Origin: Bifidobacterium apousia
Lineage (GTDB): Bacteria > Actinomycetota > Actinomycetes > Actinomycetales > Bifidobacteriaceae
Reading direction: 5' to 3'
Assembly (NCBI RefSeq): GCF_007559275.1
Contig: NZ_VMHK01000001.1
Span: 124,001-188,000, forward strand
DNA: 64,000 nt
Shown here: positions 63,938 to 64,000 of the stretch, one piece after another
Layout: the number at the start of each line of letters is the position of its first letter
Numbering within the stretch: position 1 is the stretch's first letter
Made by a program: the position numbers and the translations under genes
The notes under the pieces: generated by a model
What the model was told of the DNA's origin: nothing
Seen by the model: only the letters and a program-made list of their open reading frames with translations
The model's database searches: none

Positions 63938-64000
63938 ATGACTGGGTTGACCAGCGATCCCAAGCATGAGCAATCGACAGATACCGGCGTGATCCCGACT
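63938..64000 (+). CDS. 5' end of an unidentified gene running out of the window
   Basis: An ATG at 63938 with AGGAG 6 nt upstream opens 21 codons to the right edge (first residues MTGLTSDPKHEQ). The same frame is open back to an ATG at 63776, which has a poorer site, so the true start is uncertain. The visible part is hydrophilic and too short to identify. It is divergent from the lanthipeptide-like gene and could be part of the same cluster. Confidence 0.45.
   Translation, partial: MTGLTSDPKHEQSTDTGVIPT

Noticed and set aside
1-64000. CRISPR arrays, intact insertion sequences, integrases, rRNA or tRNA genes
   Set aside because: I looked for regularly spaced repeats, transposase motifs and tRNA arms and found none convincing.

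Overview
The window looks like a Bifidobacterium chromosome (high GC, AAGGAGG-type ribosome sites, short overlapping operons, many LacI-type regulators and sugar ABC systems, a GH120 beta-xylosidase, and an FTR1/P19-type iron locus). The genus is inferred from gene content and sequence style; no rRNA or tRNA is present to confirm it. I see no CRISPR array, no intact insertion sequence and no phage.

Left part (1-12.8 kb): two amino-acid permeases, then a seven-gene iron-uptake operon (FTR1 permease, P19-like lipoprotein, DUF2318 Fe-S membrane protein, two FtsX-type permeases, ABC ATPase, FMN-binding lipoprotein), then a cyclopropane-fatty-acid synthase and a DUF4186 protein.

Sugar part (12.8-25.1 kb): a TetR regulator, a three-gene sugar ABC importer and a divergent GH120 beta-xylosidase that share a promoter region with a perfect 18-bp palindrome. 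Together they read as a xylo-oligosaccharide module. An MHS-type transporter follows, then a small polyol/hydroxyacid cluster (3-hydroxyacyl-CoA-dehydrogenase-like protein, VOC protein, sorbitol-dehydrogenase-like protein) with a divergent AraC regulator.

Central part (25.4-38.0 kb): a LacI regulator fused to a ribokinase-like kinase faces an eleven-gene operon: a complete ECF importer (S, T, A, A'), a TrpF-like barrel lacking the usual catalytic Cys, a PfkB kinase, two nucleoside hydrolases, a HAD phosphatase, an iron alcohol dehydrogenase and an MFS exporter. This is probably an uptake and breakdown route for a nucleoside or nucleoside-like N-glycoside whose identity is open.

38.4-44.2 kb: a second sugar ABC importer, a GH32-like glycosidase and a LacI regulator, with two near-identical candidate LacI operators. 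A roughly 1.1-kb gene-free, degenerate stretch follows.

45.4-53.1 kb: a trpE/trpG pair and a five-gene siderophore-uptake operon.

53.4-64.0 kb: a lanthipeptide-related island. It contains a LanFEG-type immunity transporter with a two-component system (preceded by four 16-bp direct repeats), an AT-richer decayed stretch with a frameshifted ABC exporter, a MacB-type ABC pair, and a 39-residue ORF with the hallmarks of a class III lanthipeptide precursor (hydrophobic-DLQ leader motif and Ser-x2-Ser-x3-Cys core). No lanthionine synthetase is visible; a gene starts at the right edge and leaves the window. This is the most interesting part of the window.
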